DNA from: Bacillus sp. FJAT-22090
Lineage (GTDB): Bacteria; Bacillota; Bacilli; Bacillales_A; Planococcaceae
Reading direction: 5' to 3'
Assembly (NCBI RefSeq): GCF_001278755.1
Contig: NZ_CP012601.1
Location: forward strand, 1,674,001 to 1,738,000
Length of the DNA stretch: 64,000 nucleotides
Every line of letters starts with the position of its first letter. The stretch's first letter is position 1. Below are positions 1 to 8,863 of the stretch, one piece after another. Made by a program: the position numbers and the translations under genes. The notes under the pieces were generated by a model. That model saw nothing but the letters and a program-made list of their open reading frames with translations. It did not search any database and was not told where the DNA came from.

Positions 1-2
1 GA

Positions 3-28
3 TTACATGTATATTACATGTATTTATA
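3..28. promoter_or_regulatory. Tandem ACATGTAT operator, left copy
   Basis: Two copies of the palindromic core ACATGTAT lie at 5-12 and 16-23, 11 bp apart, about one helical turn. The 26-bp block differs at only three positions from a block at 10591-10616 in front of the glycan operon. It lies beyond the end of the yesL-like gene, so it probably controls a minus-strand gene that starts left of the window. The GntR-type regulator at 3131-4570 is the likely binder, by inference. Confidence 0.6.
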
Positions 29-91
29 TAATAATAATTTAAATTTCAGAATTATTCAATATTTTTCGGAGATATCTTTTCTATTTTTTTC

Positions 92-721
92 TTAATTTGT
101 TCTTTTATTTCCTTCAAAAAGGATAAACACTTTGCTTGAAATAGTCATTAATATAAAACAAATCAGACTACCACCAAAAAAAGGAAGCAATCCCGGAATT
201 TTAATCATAAAATAATACGGAAAGTAAAAACCTAGCACCATCAGCACTGAGTAGAGAGGGTTGGAAAGGACAATAAGTAAACAGTTTTTAAAATATTGCT
301 TAAAATTAAGTTTATAATGGACATAAATCGGAAGAGCATAAAGTAAGGCTACAACATAAATACAACCAAGAATAAAAAAGAAAAAGGAAATTAAAAGGCC
401 CCATAGTGTTGAAATACCCCGAAAAAACAGCAAATCTACATATATGACTAGCCCTAAAAAAGTCCATGCATACCCATATAAGTTTGCGTTAATAAATTCC
501 TTGCGGTACTCGTCTTTAAAATGCGAAAATATGTTAATTTCGATATCATCACCATGCATCCACTTTCTTAGGACCGAAAACATTGCTACACTAGAAGGAA
601 AGAAGCCAACAACCCCTGCCCCTATCACTATTCCCACACCCCACAGAATATTAAGATATGCAAGTTTCATAGCTAAGTCCAAGTAACGAAATATAGTGCC
701 CCTCCATCCAGTAAGTTCCAT
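92..721 (-). CDS. YesL-family (DUF624) membrane protein
   Basis: A 209-residue protein with about five hydrophobic segments. It shows the DUF624/YesL pattern: an N-terminal membrane pair, the FFPSSVAMFSVLRKW region and a charged cytoplasmic stretch. Family members sit in Bacillus polysaccharide-utilisation loci such as yes/ytc; their biochemical role is unknown, and an accessory role in sugar transport or regulation is only inferred. I start at 721 because GAGGGGTGA lies 5 bases before that ATG; the longer reading frame to 790 has no such site. It is the last gene of the glycan operon seen here. Confidence 0.8.
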   Translation of the reverse strand: MELTGWRGTIFRYLDLAMKLAYLNILWGVGIVIGAGVVGFFPSSVAMFSVLRKWMHGDDIEINIFSHFKDEYRKEFINANLYGYAWTFLGLVIYVDLLFFRGISTLWGLLISFFFFILGCIYVVALLYALPIYVHYKLNFKQYFKNCLLIVLSNPLYSVLMVLGFYFPYYFMIKIPGLLPFFGGSLICFILMTISSKVFILFEGNKRTN

Positions 722-799
722 ATATTCACCCCTCTTTAGAACGAAATTAATTATCGAAAATTCAGTCTTTATTTCGCAGATTTTATTCATTTTTGAAAA

Positions 800-3070
800 T
801 CAAAAGAATAAATCGACGTTATACGTTCCATTCTTCAAATTAAATTCTAGCAAGCCTTGTTTTGTATTATAGAAAACATCGTATTTACCCTTTTCCTCCT
901 CACCATTAATACATATCTTTGTAGGAGGAGCAGTTTTTATAAAAATTTGAGTAACTTTATGAAGTTCAATTTGCAGCATTGCCTCTGTTTCCTCAAAATA
1001 GCCGGAGATATTCATCTTCTCTGTCGATTTAATAAAAGTGTCATCCTTCACCTTCAGAAAGCTACCATTCATTAGTGAAAATTTACTTGGAGAGTTATCG
1101 GTTAGATGAAATGAAACCCATCCCTGTTCTCCATGAAGACAAATCACTCCATTATCCGTAATTTGTAAGGCACTTTTCCTATCTTCATTTATAAGGATAT
1201 AATCAGTAATGCCCTCACTTATACGGCTAACTTGCATTTGAAAAAATGGTCTATTACTATTCATTGAATAAGAGATATCACTTTTTGAAACTTTGGGAAC
1301 AAGCATAGTGATTAGGTATTGCATCTTTTCCTTCTCACTAGGTACCACTGAAAGATATGATCCGTACTCCTCTGCTCCTTCATATTGCTCAATACTCTTA
1401 ATTGTTTGGTGGGGATAGCAAATGTACAGAGATACTGAAGCTATTTCACCTCTAAAATCTATCCTGTTTTCTTCTGTTTTTTCTCCCGGCATTAATATCT
1501 TTTCATTTGCGAATATGGGAGAAGTTGTATGATATAGAAAACTAGGAATGCTATCTGCTTTTTCCTTCACTAACTTATCAACCAGAATAAAATAGCTTTT
1601 GTCTACGTGTAAAATTTTTCTTTCCCATTTTGAGACACTTGCATCATAAGCGTGCGTTGCATCACCAATAACGTAGGAAAAGTTTGCGGAAGTATACCAA
1701 TCTACAAACTTACTGCTACCCATTTGTGTTTGTCCTACACCATTCATAAGCATGCTATTATGTCCAACAGTTCCAATAGTAAAGTCTCTTCTAGAACCTT
1801 CTACATAATCCTGATATCCAGGATTCGTTATTAACCATTCGCCTGCAACATGTAATATAAAATTATTTTGATCATAATGGTTATGGTCTTTGGCTGATTG
1901 ACTTGAATTAAAAGCCAAGAGGTGATCTACCTCTTTCCAACCACTTCGAAGAGCAGCCCAGCCAATCCTAGAAAACATATTAGCATATTTATTCTTATAA
2001 TAAATTTCTGGTTCTATTGGGTCAGGAATGCCATTTGTATGGATCAATGTTTCCAATTTACTATTTGAGAATTTATTTATGTACCAGCTAGCAAGACGAT
2101 TTTGATTTTTGGATGCTAAAATTGCCATTGTAAAGGAAATATCCAAGCTGTAAAAAGAATCCGAAAAATTAGCAAAGCTCGTTTTTCCTCCTGTTCCAAG
2201 CATGTAAATAAAAACATCTGGCAGAAAATTAAAATACGAATGCTTCAGTAACGCATCATCTCCGGTAGAACGGAAAAAAATATCTGCAGCCATTAAAATA
2301 TGTCGTGCGGCTACATTCAAATACAACAAACCTTCAACATCAGAATCCTTCATCCTATTATCTAAATAATCTCTTAGATAGCTATAGGCGTTTAACAAAA
2401 AAGGCTTGAGTTCATCCTTATTATCGCTATCATATATGGCAAGTGAACCAATAAACATTGCCACTTTTTTTGAAGCAATAATATTATGACTGTCATGATT
2501 GTTAAAATCCTTTATAAATGGTTGTAGACCTTTTGTAAATATAGCATCCCTAATTGTTCTTTTTTCGTTCATAGATAACGTGCTATAAATTGCATCATAC
2601 CCGATTGCTGCTCCTATTGTGAAATGAGCATTACTTAAATTTCCCTCTGAACCCCTATGCGGAAATTCAAACCATCTAGTAAAAGAAGATAATTCAATAA
2701 GGTACGCCTTCACCTTATTAGCAAACCTTATTTCCTTAGTCATTCCATAGGCAAATGCTAAAACATTGATTCTTTCCTCAATTGCGCGAGAAAACATAGT
2801 CCAAAAAGGGTAATCAGTATATCCAAGGGGGTCGCCAATAGGCTCTAATTGCTTCAGAGGTAAAGTGATATCCAACGTTACAGAACAGCTTGGATAGGAC
2901 AAAGTAAAACCTTGTTCTACAATATATGACTCCGCCAATTTTATAGTATTTTTCCAAATGTCACTAAATTCGTTTTTCTCCACTCGAGCTTTAATTTCTC
3001 TTATTTCCATTTCATTCATTAAAATCCTAGGATTAGGCTTTATTGACTTTAGAGACTGGGATAATACCAT
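800..3070 (-). CDS. Heparinase II/III-family polysaccharide lyase-like protein
   Basis: A 756-residue protein resembling heparinase II/III-type lyases. The N-terminal 350 residues are helical (alpha/alpha-toroid type). The conserved DHNHYD motif at residues 395-400 begins the beta-sandwich half, followed by the GEWLITNPGYQDY region. Such enzymes cleave uronic-acid-containing polysaccharides by beta-elimination. No signal peptide is visible, so it probably works in the cytoplasm on imported oligosaccharides. An AGGGGTG ribosome site precedes the ATG by about 11 bases. It follows the regulator gene by 60 bp in one operon. The substrate cannot be told from sequence; heparin itself is not implied. 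Confidence 0.8.
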   Translation of the reverse strand: MVLSQSLKSIKPNPRILMNEMEIREIKARVEKNEFSDIWKNTIKLAESYIVEQGFTLSYPSCSVTLDITLPLKQLEPIGDPLGYTDYPFWTMFSRAIEERINVLAFAYGMTKEIRFANKVKAYLIELSSFTRWFEFPHRGSEGNLSNAHFTIGAAIGYDAIYSTLSMNEKRTIRDAIFTKGLQPFIKDFNNHDSHNIIASKKVAMFIGSLAIYDSDNKDELKPFLLNAYSYLRDYLDNRMKDSDVEGLLYLNVAARHILMAADIFFRSTGDDALLKHSYFNFLPDVFIYMLGTGGKTSFANFSDSFYSLDISFTMAILASKNQNRLASWYINKFSNSKLETLIHTNGIPDPIEPEIYYKNKYANMFSRIGWAALRSGWKEVDHLLAFNSSQSAKDHNHYDQNNFILHVAGEWLITNPGYQDYVEGSRRDFTIGTVGHNSMLMNGVGQTQMGSSKFVDWYTSANFSYVIGDATHAYDASVSKWERKILHVDKSYFILVDKLVKEKADSIPSFLYHTTSPIFANEKILMPGEKTEENRIDFRGEIASVSLYICYPHQTIKSIEQYEGAEEYGSYLSVVPSEKEKMQYLITMLVPKVSKSDISYSMNSNRPFFQMQVSRISEGITDYILINEDRKSALQITDNGVICLHGEQGWVSFHLTDNSPSKFSLMNGSFLKVKDDTFIKSTEKMNISGYFEETEAMLQIELHKVTQIFIKTAPPTKICINGEEEKGKYDVFYNTKQGLLEFNLKNGTYNVDLFF

Positions 3071-3130
3071 AACAACTATTACACCCCTTATTTATTCTGA
3101 TTATCCAAGTTTAATAAAGTATATCTACAT

Positions 3131-4570
3131 TTACTTCTTAACAGTTGCTTGTTTTTGATTTATTAAGTCTTCAATTCTTTTACACGTTTCGTCAGCTTTT
3201 TCCATATTAGCCCAAAAGAATTGCATTTCACGTTCAACTAACTCAAACTCATCGATCGTCAAATTAAGATCTCTAATTGTATGCACACTCTTCATTACAT
3301 CTTTAAAAGCATTATAGTTTTCTGGATGTATTCCAGGTTGTAGTAAATTATTATCTTCCGCAACAAAGCGAAGCATTGGAATTGTACAGCCGTTTTGCTT
3401 TATTAGAGTTTGTGCTTCCGTACTGACCATAAAACTTACAAAAGCCTGTGCAGCTTCTTTTATATTGCTACTTGCACTAATTCCTAGAGCACCACCTAGG
3501 AGAAGACTTGCCGGCACCTTTTTTTTAGGTGGTGGAAGAACATCCCATTTAATCTTGTGATCTCTAAATTCATTCATAAAGTAATAGGTGGTTAAGATCA
3601 TTGCAGCACCTTCACGCATAAAAAGATTTTCAGCTAACTCATTACTGCCATGAGAGAATATTGGAGAGACTTGATGCTTATACATTAAATCACCACAGAA
3701 ATTTAGAGCTTCACTATTTTCTTTACTATTCATGATCGAATTGGACAGATCATCTTCCATAAATTTTCCATCATTTTGCAAGAGAAATACTGGCCAACGA
3801 TTAGTGGAAGACGAAAAGCAAAAGCCATATTCATTTATTAAACTGTTATTATTTAAACCTCTCGTTGTCCGGCGTGCCAGTTCAAGTAAGTCATTCCAAT
3901 TTTCCATCTTGAAATCCTTTGAAATACCAGCTTCCTCAAACATTCGTCGGTTGTAGCAGATCATAACTGGTGAAAACACAAATGGCGTTACAGGAATTTC
4001 CTGATCAACTGAAAACATTTCAAATACTTTTTGATAGCTATCCTTCTCTGGATCAATGTGTTCAGGCAAATAAGGCTCCAGAATATCCAAACGATTCGTT
4101 TCCATCAGCTCACGGAAATGATAATCAGAAACAATAAATACATCCGGTCCATTTTCATGTTCAAGGGATTGTGTCAGATTGTATACGTATTGACTATTTG
4201 GTAATATTCGAAGATTTACTTTAGTAAAAGGATTAAGTTGTTCAAAACGTCTAATAATCTGTCTAATAATTTCAATTTCATAGGAATTCGAAAACCAACC
4301 GAGAGTAATCGTCTGTTTTTGTGTTTCATTAGGAATAGTAACTCTATTGCCTTTTCCAGGTATTTTTTCAATAAGACCTTCATCGACTAGCTCGGCCAAG
4401 GCCTTCCTTATGGATACTCTACTTAATTCATACACCTTACTTAATGTATTTTCAGGAAGAATAAATTCCCCAGGTTTAATTTTCCCTGCTATTATTTCGT
4501 CTTTTAGAGCATGGATAAACTTATTGTAGCGGTTTTCAAATTCACTTTTACGCTTTAGCAATAAATACAA
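3131..4570 (-). CDS. GntR-type DNA-binding domain fused to a solute-binding protein domain
   Basis: A 479-residue protein of two parts. Residues about 10-75 form a GntR-type winged helix (LSRVSIRKALAELVDEGLI). Residues about 88-450 resemble a family 1 ABC solute-binding protein, with DVFIVSDYHF, the PVMICYNRRMFEEAGI segment and a SASSNIKEAAQAFVSFMVS C-terminal region. There is no signal peptide or lipobox, so the binding domain should sit in the cytoplasm as a ligand sensor that switches DNA binding. It lies inside the glycan operon and is the obvious candidate for the ACATGTAT operators. A GGGGAG site precedes the start. The fusion is read directly; sugar sensing and the target sites are inferred. 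Confidence 0.82.
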   Translation of the reverse strand: MYLLLKRKSEFENRYNKFIHALKDEIIAGKIKPGEFILPENTLSKVYELSRVSIRKALAELVDEGLIEKIPGKGNRVTIPNETQKQTITLGWFSNSYEIEIIRQIIRRFEQLNPFTKVNLRILPNSQYVYNLTQSLEHENGPDVFIVSDYHFRELMETNRLDILEPYLPEHIDPEKDSYQKVFEMFSVDQEIPVTPFVFSPVMICYNRRMFEEAGISKDFKMENWNDLLELARRTTRGLNNNSLINEYGFCFSSSTNRWPVFLLQNDGKFMEDDLSNSIMNSKENSEALNFCGDLMYKHQVSPIFSHGSNELAENLFMREGAAMILTTYYFMNEFRDHKIKWDVLPPPKKKVPASLLLGGALGISASSNIKEAAQAFVSFMVSTEAQTLIKQNGCTIPMLRFVAEDNNLLQPGIHPENYNAFKDVMKSVHTIRDLNLTIDEFELVEREMQFFWANMEKADETCKRIEDLINQKQATVKK

Positions 4571-4634
4571 CTCCCCTACAGATTGATTGCCCTATTTTAA
4601 ATGAGAATGGAATGTTTTGCAAAGATGATTTAAA

Positions 4635-5702
4635 TCATTTTTTACACAACCAATAATCAAGAAATGAATAGGCAATTTGACGGATCTCAAACGGAAAATC
4701 ATGTCCAGAGTTTCCTATAAGATATTTTATTTTTTCACCTTCCCCCAACCAATCATATAAAGAATTTAGTTCAACTAAACCTACTGCTGCTGGCTTCCAA
4801 TGTGGAAATATTTTATCGTTTTGACCCATCCATAAAAAAAATGGGGTTGGGGCAACAAGGGCAGCAATTTCATGAAACTCAAATGGTACATTTCCATCAT
4901 CTAGATAATCACTCACTTTAGGTAAATGGGTGAACCATTCTCTTCTACCCCAACGATGTATCTCAGGGTCTTGTTCAAATAGCGAGAATCCACAACTGCA
5001 AATGACAGCTTTTATTCTTTTATCAACAGTAGCTAAAAAGTAGCTATTATAACCCCCAAGAGAATGACCTATTGCACCAATCTTTGAATGTTCTACTATA
5101 GTTAGCTCTTCCAACAAGCTTATTCCTTGTTGATGGTCTACAATCATTTTGGCTACCGCGGACCATTCTGGATGACTTTTATAAAAAGAAGCAGTTTGAA
5201 ATGGCTTTTCGTTTTGGTGGACTCTTTCTCCTGCAGTAATAGTGTCAGGGGCTAAAACAATATAACCTCTTTTAACAAGCTCTAGAGCATATTTTCTGTT
5301 TTCTCTTCCGCTTGAGGAGCTTATATCTTCCTTTCCGTTATCACTCGTTGGGTGCAAAGCAATAACTGCCGGGAACTTATTTATGTTATTAGCATGTAAT
5401 AAGTTTATAACATCGCTCTCTTTTCTTAACTCGTCTTGTTCAATGGATTTTGGTATTAACAGGTTTGCGGGTACCCAATCATTATAGACAGAGGCATACC
5501 TAATCCTGATTAAGTAATAGTCAGCGTAAACCTCCCAAGAGATAATCTTTTTGTTGGTTTTTACTAAAGGGGGAATACCGCCTATACAATTCAGCCAATC
5601 ATTCAATATGGTGGTTCTTTTCTTCATCCAATCATTCGAGTCATTTACGTTTCGTAATAAAGGGGGTGCACCCTCTTTTTCTAATGTTCTTAATGTATAC
5701 AT
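4635..5702 (-). CDS. Alpha/beta-hydrolase, dienelactone hydrolase/acetyl esterase-like
   Basis: A 355-residue alpha/beta-hydrolase. The nucleophile elbow is GHSLGG (about residue 215), an Asp candidate lies in the NDKIFPHW segment, and the catalytic His is in the GNSGHDFPFE stretch near the C-terminus. The fold and length resemble acetyl-xylan esterase and dienelactone-hydrolase-like proteins of glycan clusters, so it may remove acyl groups from imported sugars. No signal peptide is seen. I place the start at the ATG at 5702, which has GGAGTGG about 9 bases upstream; a TTG at 5720 is the alternative. It lies between the propeller gene and the regulator gene in the operon. Confidence 0.75.
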   Translation of the reverse strand: MYTLRTLEKEGAPPLLRNVNDSNDWMKKRTTILNDWLNCIGGIPPLVKTNKKIISWEVYADYYLIRIRYASVYNDWVPANLLIPKSIEQDELRKESDVINLLHANNINKFPAVIALHPTSDNGKEDISSSSGRENRKYALELVKRGYIVLAPDTITAGERVHQNEKPFQTASFYKSHPEWSAVAKMIVDHQQGISLLEELTIVEHSKIGAIGHSLGGYNSYFLATVDKRIKAVICSCGFSLFEQDPEIHRWGRREWFTHLPKVSDYLDDGNVPFEFHEIAALVAPTPFFLWMGQNDKIFPHWKPAAVGLVELNSLYDWLGEGEKIKYLIGNSGHDFPFEIRQIAYSFLDYWLCKK

Positions 5703-5729
5703 GGTTTGTGTCCACTCCAAATCAGCTAT

Positions 5730-7568
5730 TTATTTCTCTGTCTGTATACAGCATAAGTGACTTCCACTACCGTAAAAAATTCGTCTATTATAAAAGACGA
5801 TCCCACTACTGGCTTCCTGTAGCAATCTTTGGACTTCTTTCGGTTCATAAACCTTCTCTTTACTAATCTCAATTTTAAGCAATGTTTTACTTAAGAGACA
5901 AAAGAGTGTTTTAGAAGTTACATCATATACAAATCCTTCTCTAATTACTCTCCCCCAGCTAGATAAGTCTTGTTGATAAAGTATTTCTTGTTGATAGGGA
6001 TTACACACAAAATAAACACTCTGATCAGTAAGACAATGAGCACGGTCGAATGAATCCACATAAATCAAGGAAATTTCTCTTGCACCTATTATAGGAGTAA
6101 ATTTATGTCTCACTACTTTAGACTTCCAATCTAAAACATACAAGCATCCTTCCTTTTCTCTTAACTGAGCTCCACCTGGTGTCTCAATACTTGTTCCCCC
6201 AAGGATTTCTCCTGAACTTAATTCAGCAAGGCTGACAGTACTTTGGTTGACCACAACATTTTCATGCGTAATCAATTGGTTTTTTTCTGTTTCTATATGA
6301 TAGATGCCCAACGCACCCCCAACCATTCCATATCCAGGGAATCCTCCCCAAATGATATGTTGCCTATCACTTAATGCAATTGCACAACGTGGTCGATGAA
6401 TTTTCTCTTCCTGTAACACTAACTTAGGGTTATCTTTATACATGAATGCCTTTGATGTATCAAACACATATAGCTTACCTCCTGCATAGGCAACCCCAAT
6501 AAGCAAACTTCCATTGGAAGCATATGCACAAATATTCCCTCCTCCGCCTTTCTCGATTATTTGACCACCAAAATTGGTAGTCTTACCTGTTGAGATATCA
6601 AATCGAAAAAATTGCAACGGATGCATAGAGGTGCCATAAATATGTCCATCTGGACCAAAACATATAGTAGATAAAATTGCTCCATCCGAAAAATATGTGA
6701 ATGTTATTGTTTTGGATTCTCCAGTTTCTTTATGAATCATACGAACGATACGTTCCGACAGACTGTATAAAATGACTTGATAATTTGTTTCAAGATTACG
6801 GTGAATTTTTTGAAAGCCTGTTCCAGAGAAGGAGGATGGAGATAATTCGTTACTGTCTATATATTGGAATTCTCCATCAGAAAATTTCATCCAACGTGAG
6901 GAATAATTCACATCCTTTAAGTCAGAAGCGTCCGTATGTCCATAAACTTTTCCGTCTTCTCCCAAGTAGACATAACCTGCTCCCTTTTGCCTCTGTGAAT
7001 CCGGGATTAGATTTTTCTTATAGCCTTTCTCAAGATGAAAGGCAACGATATTTTTATTTTCTGTTCCAATCCCTATATACGCCCAGCCCATTTGATCAAT
7101 CGCTAAACTACCTGGATATTTTTCTGATGAATCCATAGAGCCAAAATCAACAATTTCTTTTGTTTTAGGATGATAACAGAGTAAATGACAGTGCGGATAT
7201 GAAGTGAAGTAAATATTCCCAACCTTATCCTCTCCAAAGCTAAAACCTAGAATTTCTTCTCCATTTTTTATGACTCTATAATATACAAAGCGCTCTAGAA
7301 AAGGATCCAATACCATGAACATTGTTCCAGCGCCTGTATAAAATAACCCATTACTGCTAAACGATGAGAAAGGATACTCTAGGTTGTTATCAGGAAAAAA
7401 TACTTGTTTTGAATAACCGTTTTCAGGATTAATTATTAGGACAAATCCTTTTGCAGCAATAACAAATCTACTTTCTCTATCTACATTAATGCACATCGCA
7501 GCAGTTCTTTCTTCTTCTGCAGAAACAGGGATTCCATAGTCAGTAAAATATGAATTAGCTTTATGCAC
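5730..7568 (-). CDS. Beta-propeller protein of unknown substrate
   Basis: A 612-residue protein made of repeated short beta-strand units, with recurring patterns such as GxxYxxxG, GPDGHIYGTS and GEDGKVYGHT. It resembles SMP-30/WD40-like propellers of sugar-degradation loci. No signal peptide or catalytic motif that I can name is visible. The start is a GTG with AAAGGAGAG 7 bases upstream, a strong site. It follows the aminotransferase gene by 44 bp and precedes the esterase gene by 27 bp, so it belongs to the operon. It may be a lyase, lactonase or binding scaffold; the function is open. Confidence 0.6.
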   Translation of the reverse strand: MHKANSYFTDYGIPVSAEEERTAAMCINVDRESRFVIAAKGFVLIINPENGYSKQVFFPDNNLEYPFSSFSSNGLFYTGAGTMFMVLDPFLERFVYYRVIKNGEEILGFSFGEDKVGNIYFTSYPHCHLLCYHPKTKEIVDFGSMDSSEKYPGSLAIDQMGWAYIGIGTENKNIVAFHLEKGYKKNLIPDSQRQKGAGYVYLGEDGKVYGHTDASDLKDVNYSSRWMKFSDGEFQYIDSNELSPSSFSGTGFQKIHRNLETNYQVILYSLSERIVRMIHKETGESKTITFTYFSDGAILSTICFGPDGHIYGTSMHPLQFFRFDISTGKTTNFGGQIIEKGGGGNICAYASNGSLLIGVAYAGGKLYVFDTSKAFMYKDNPKLVLQEEKIHRPRCAIALSDRQHIIWGGFPGYGMVGGALGIYHIETEKNQLITHENVVVNQSTVSLAELSSGEILGGTSIETPGGAQLREKEGCLYVLDWKSKVVRHKFTPIIGAREISLIYVDSFDRAHCLTDQSVYFVCNPYQQEILYQQDLSSWGRVIREGFVYDVTSKTLFCLLSKTLLKIEISKEKVYEPKEVQRLLQEASSGIVFYNRRIFYGSGSHLCCIQTEK

Positions 7569-7612
7569 TTTGGCTCTCCTTTCGCAAACTACTCTTTCCT
7601 TCTAGTTTCATT

Positions 7613-8848
7613 TTACAAAACATAATAGGAAGCAACTTTATTTACAGCTGCAATCATATCTTCAATATCTTGATTGGTATAAAATTCACTAATATTTAAA
7701 CGAATTGCTGTCTCAAGTATACGCTCGGCGTTGGGACAGCTACCAATAGAGTAGTCATACGTAGCAGTTTCAAACGGAAAGTGGCTATTTAGATATGCTT
7801 GTTTTTTTTGAAATAAAGGTTGTGCATATAAGACTTTAGGAATATATCCCGGCTGATTAGGGATTCCTTCAGCGGATAGAGCTTCTGAAAATTCTTCTCT
7901 CGAGCAGGATAAATGTTCCGTGTTTAAGGTCAACATATAAAACCAATAGCTACACCAACCCTCTTTAGTAATTCTCATCGGGTTAATTCCATTTATAGCA
8001 CTTAGACCGTGATTTAACTTTTCCCCTAACTCATTTCGTCTTGTACAGATCCAGTTAAGCTTTCTTAACTGAGCAATACCTACGGCACCTTGTAACTCTG
8101 TCATACGGTAGTTCGGCGCTAAGTACTCTAACTCCTTTAAGACGGACGTTTCTTGTCTGTGATAATTTTTATCAGCAAATGCATGAGTAGTGAAATAATC
8201 CGACTCTGAGCCTGAGTTAACAGTCACAATTCCTCCGTCTCCAGTAGAAATGTGCTTAAAATCATTTGTACTAAAGCACCCATAGTCACCAATTGTGCCA
8301 GTTAAACGCCCTTTATATGTCGTAAGATAACTTTGTGCACAATCTTCAATGACTTTGAGATTATACCTTTTCGCAAGTTCCATGATGGGGTCCATATCGC
8401 ATGGGTTGCCAGCCAAATGAACTACAATGATCGCCTTTGTTCTCGGAGTTATTTTTTCTTCAATTGTTTCAGCGGTCATTGTATAGCTATAGGGATTCAA
8501 ATCAGCAAACACAGGTATTGCATTTTGGTAAAGAACTCCGATTACCGTCCCTTGATCTGTAATTGGACTTGTTATAACCTCATCCCCAACTGAAACTCCA
8601 GCAGCACCAAGGGCTACATGAAGCGCTGCAGTACCAGAGGATGTAGCGACACTATATTCAACTCCGTATAAATCATTAAAATCACTCAGAAATTGTTTAA
8701 CCTTATTTCCAAAATGATAAAATAATGTATTTTGCTCAAGAGCTTCCAACAACTCACTTGCCTCATCAAGTCCAAAACGTTGGCCAGTACCAAAAGGAGT
8801 TGTTTTCACTTTTGATCCACCTTTTAAAGCCAGAATATTTTCCCCCAT
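7613..8848 (-). CDS. DegT/DnrJ/EryC1/StrS-family PLP aminotransferase
   Basis: A 411-residue sugar aminotransferase-type protein. It has the PLP-pocket signature VIEDCAQSY and the expected internal-aldimine lysine in FKHISTGDGG. N-terminal TSSGTAALHVAL matches the phosphate-binding loop of the family. Members move an amino group to keto-sugars, usually on nucleotide sugars. In this setting it could instead act on a sugar released from the degraded glycan. GGGGGAC precedes the ATG. It sits 15 bp after the deacetylase-like gene in the operon. The family call is firm; substrate and direction are not known. Confidence 0.85.
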   Translation of the reverse strand: MGENILALKGGSKVKTTPFGTGQRFGLDEASELLEALEQNTLFYHFGNKVKQFLSDFNDLYGVEYSVATSSGTAALHVALGAAGVSVGDEVITSPITDQGTVIGVLYQNAIPVFADLNPYSYTMTAETIEEKITPRTKAIIVVHLAGNPCDMDPIMELAKRYNLKVIEDCAQSYLTTYKGRLTGTIGDYGCFSTNDFKHISTGDGGIVTVNSGSESDYFTTHAFADKNYHRQETSVLKELEYLAPNYRMTELQGAVGIAQLRKLNWICTRRNELGEKLNHGLSAINGINPMRITKEGWCSYWFYMLTLNTEHLSCSREEFSEALSAEGIPNQPGYIPKVLYAQPLFQKKQAYLNSHFPFETATYDYSIGSCPNAERILETAIRLNISEFYTNQDIEDMIAAVNKVASYYVL

Positions 8849-8863
8849 AATAAGTCCCCCAAA

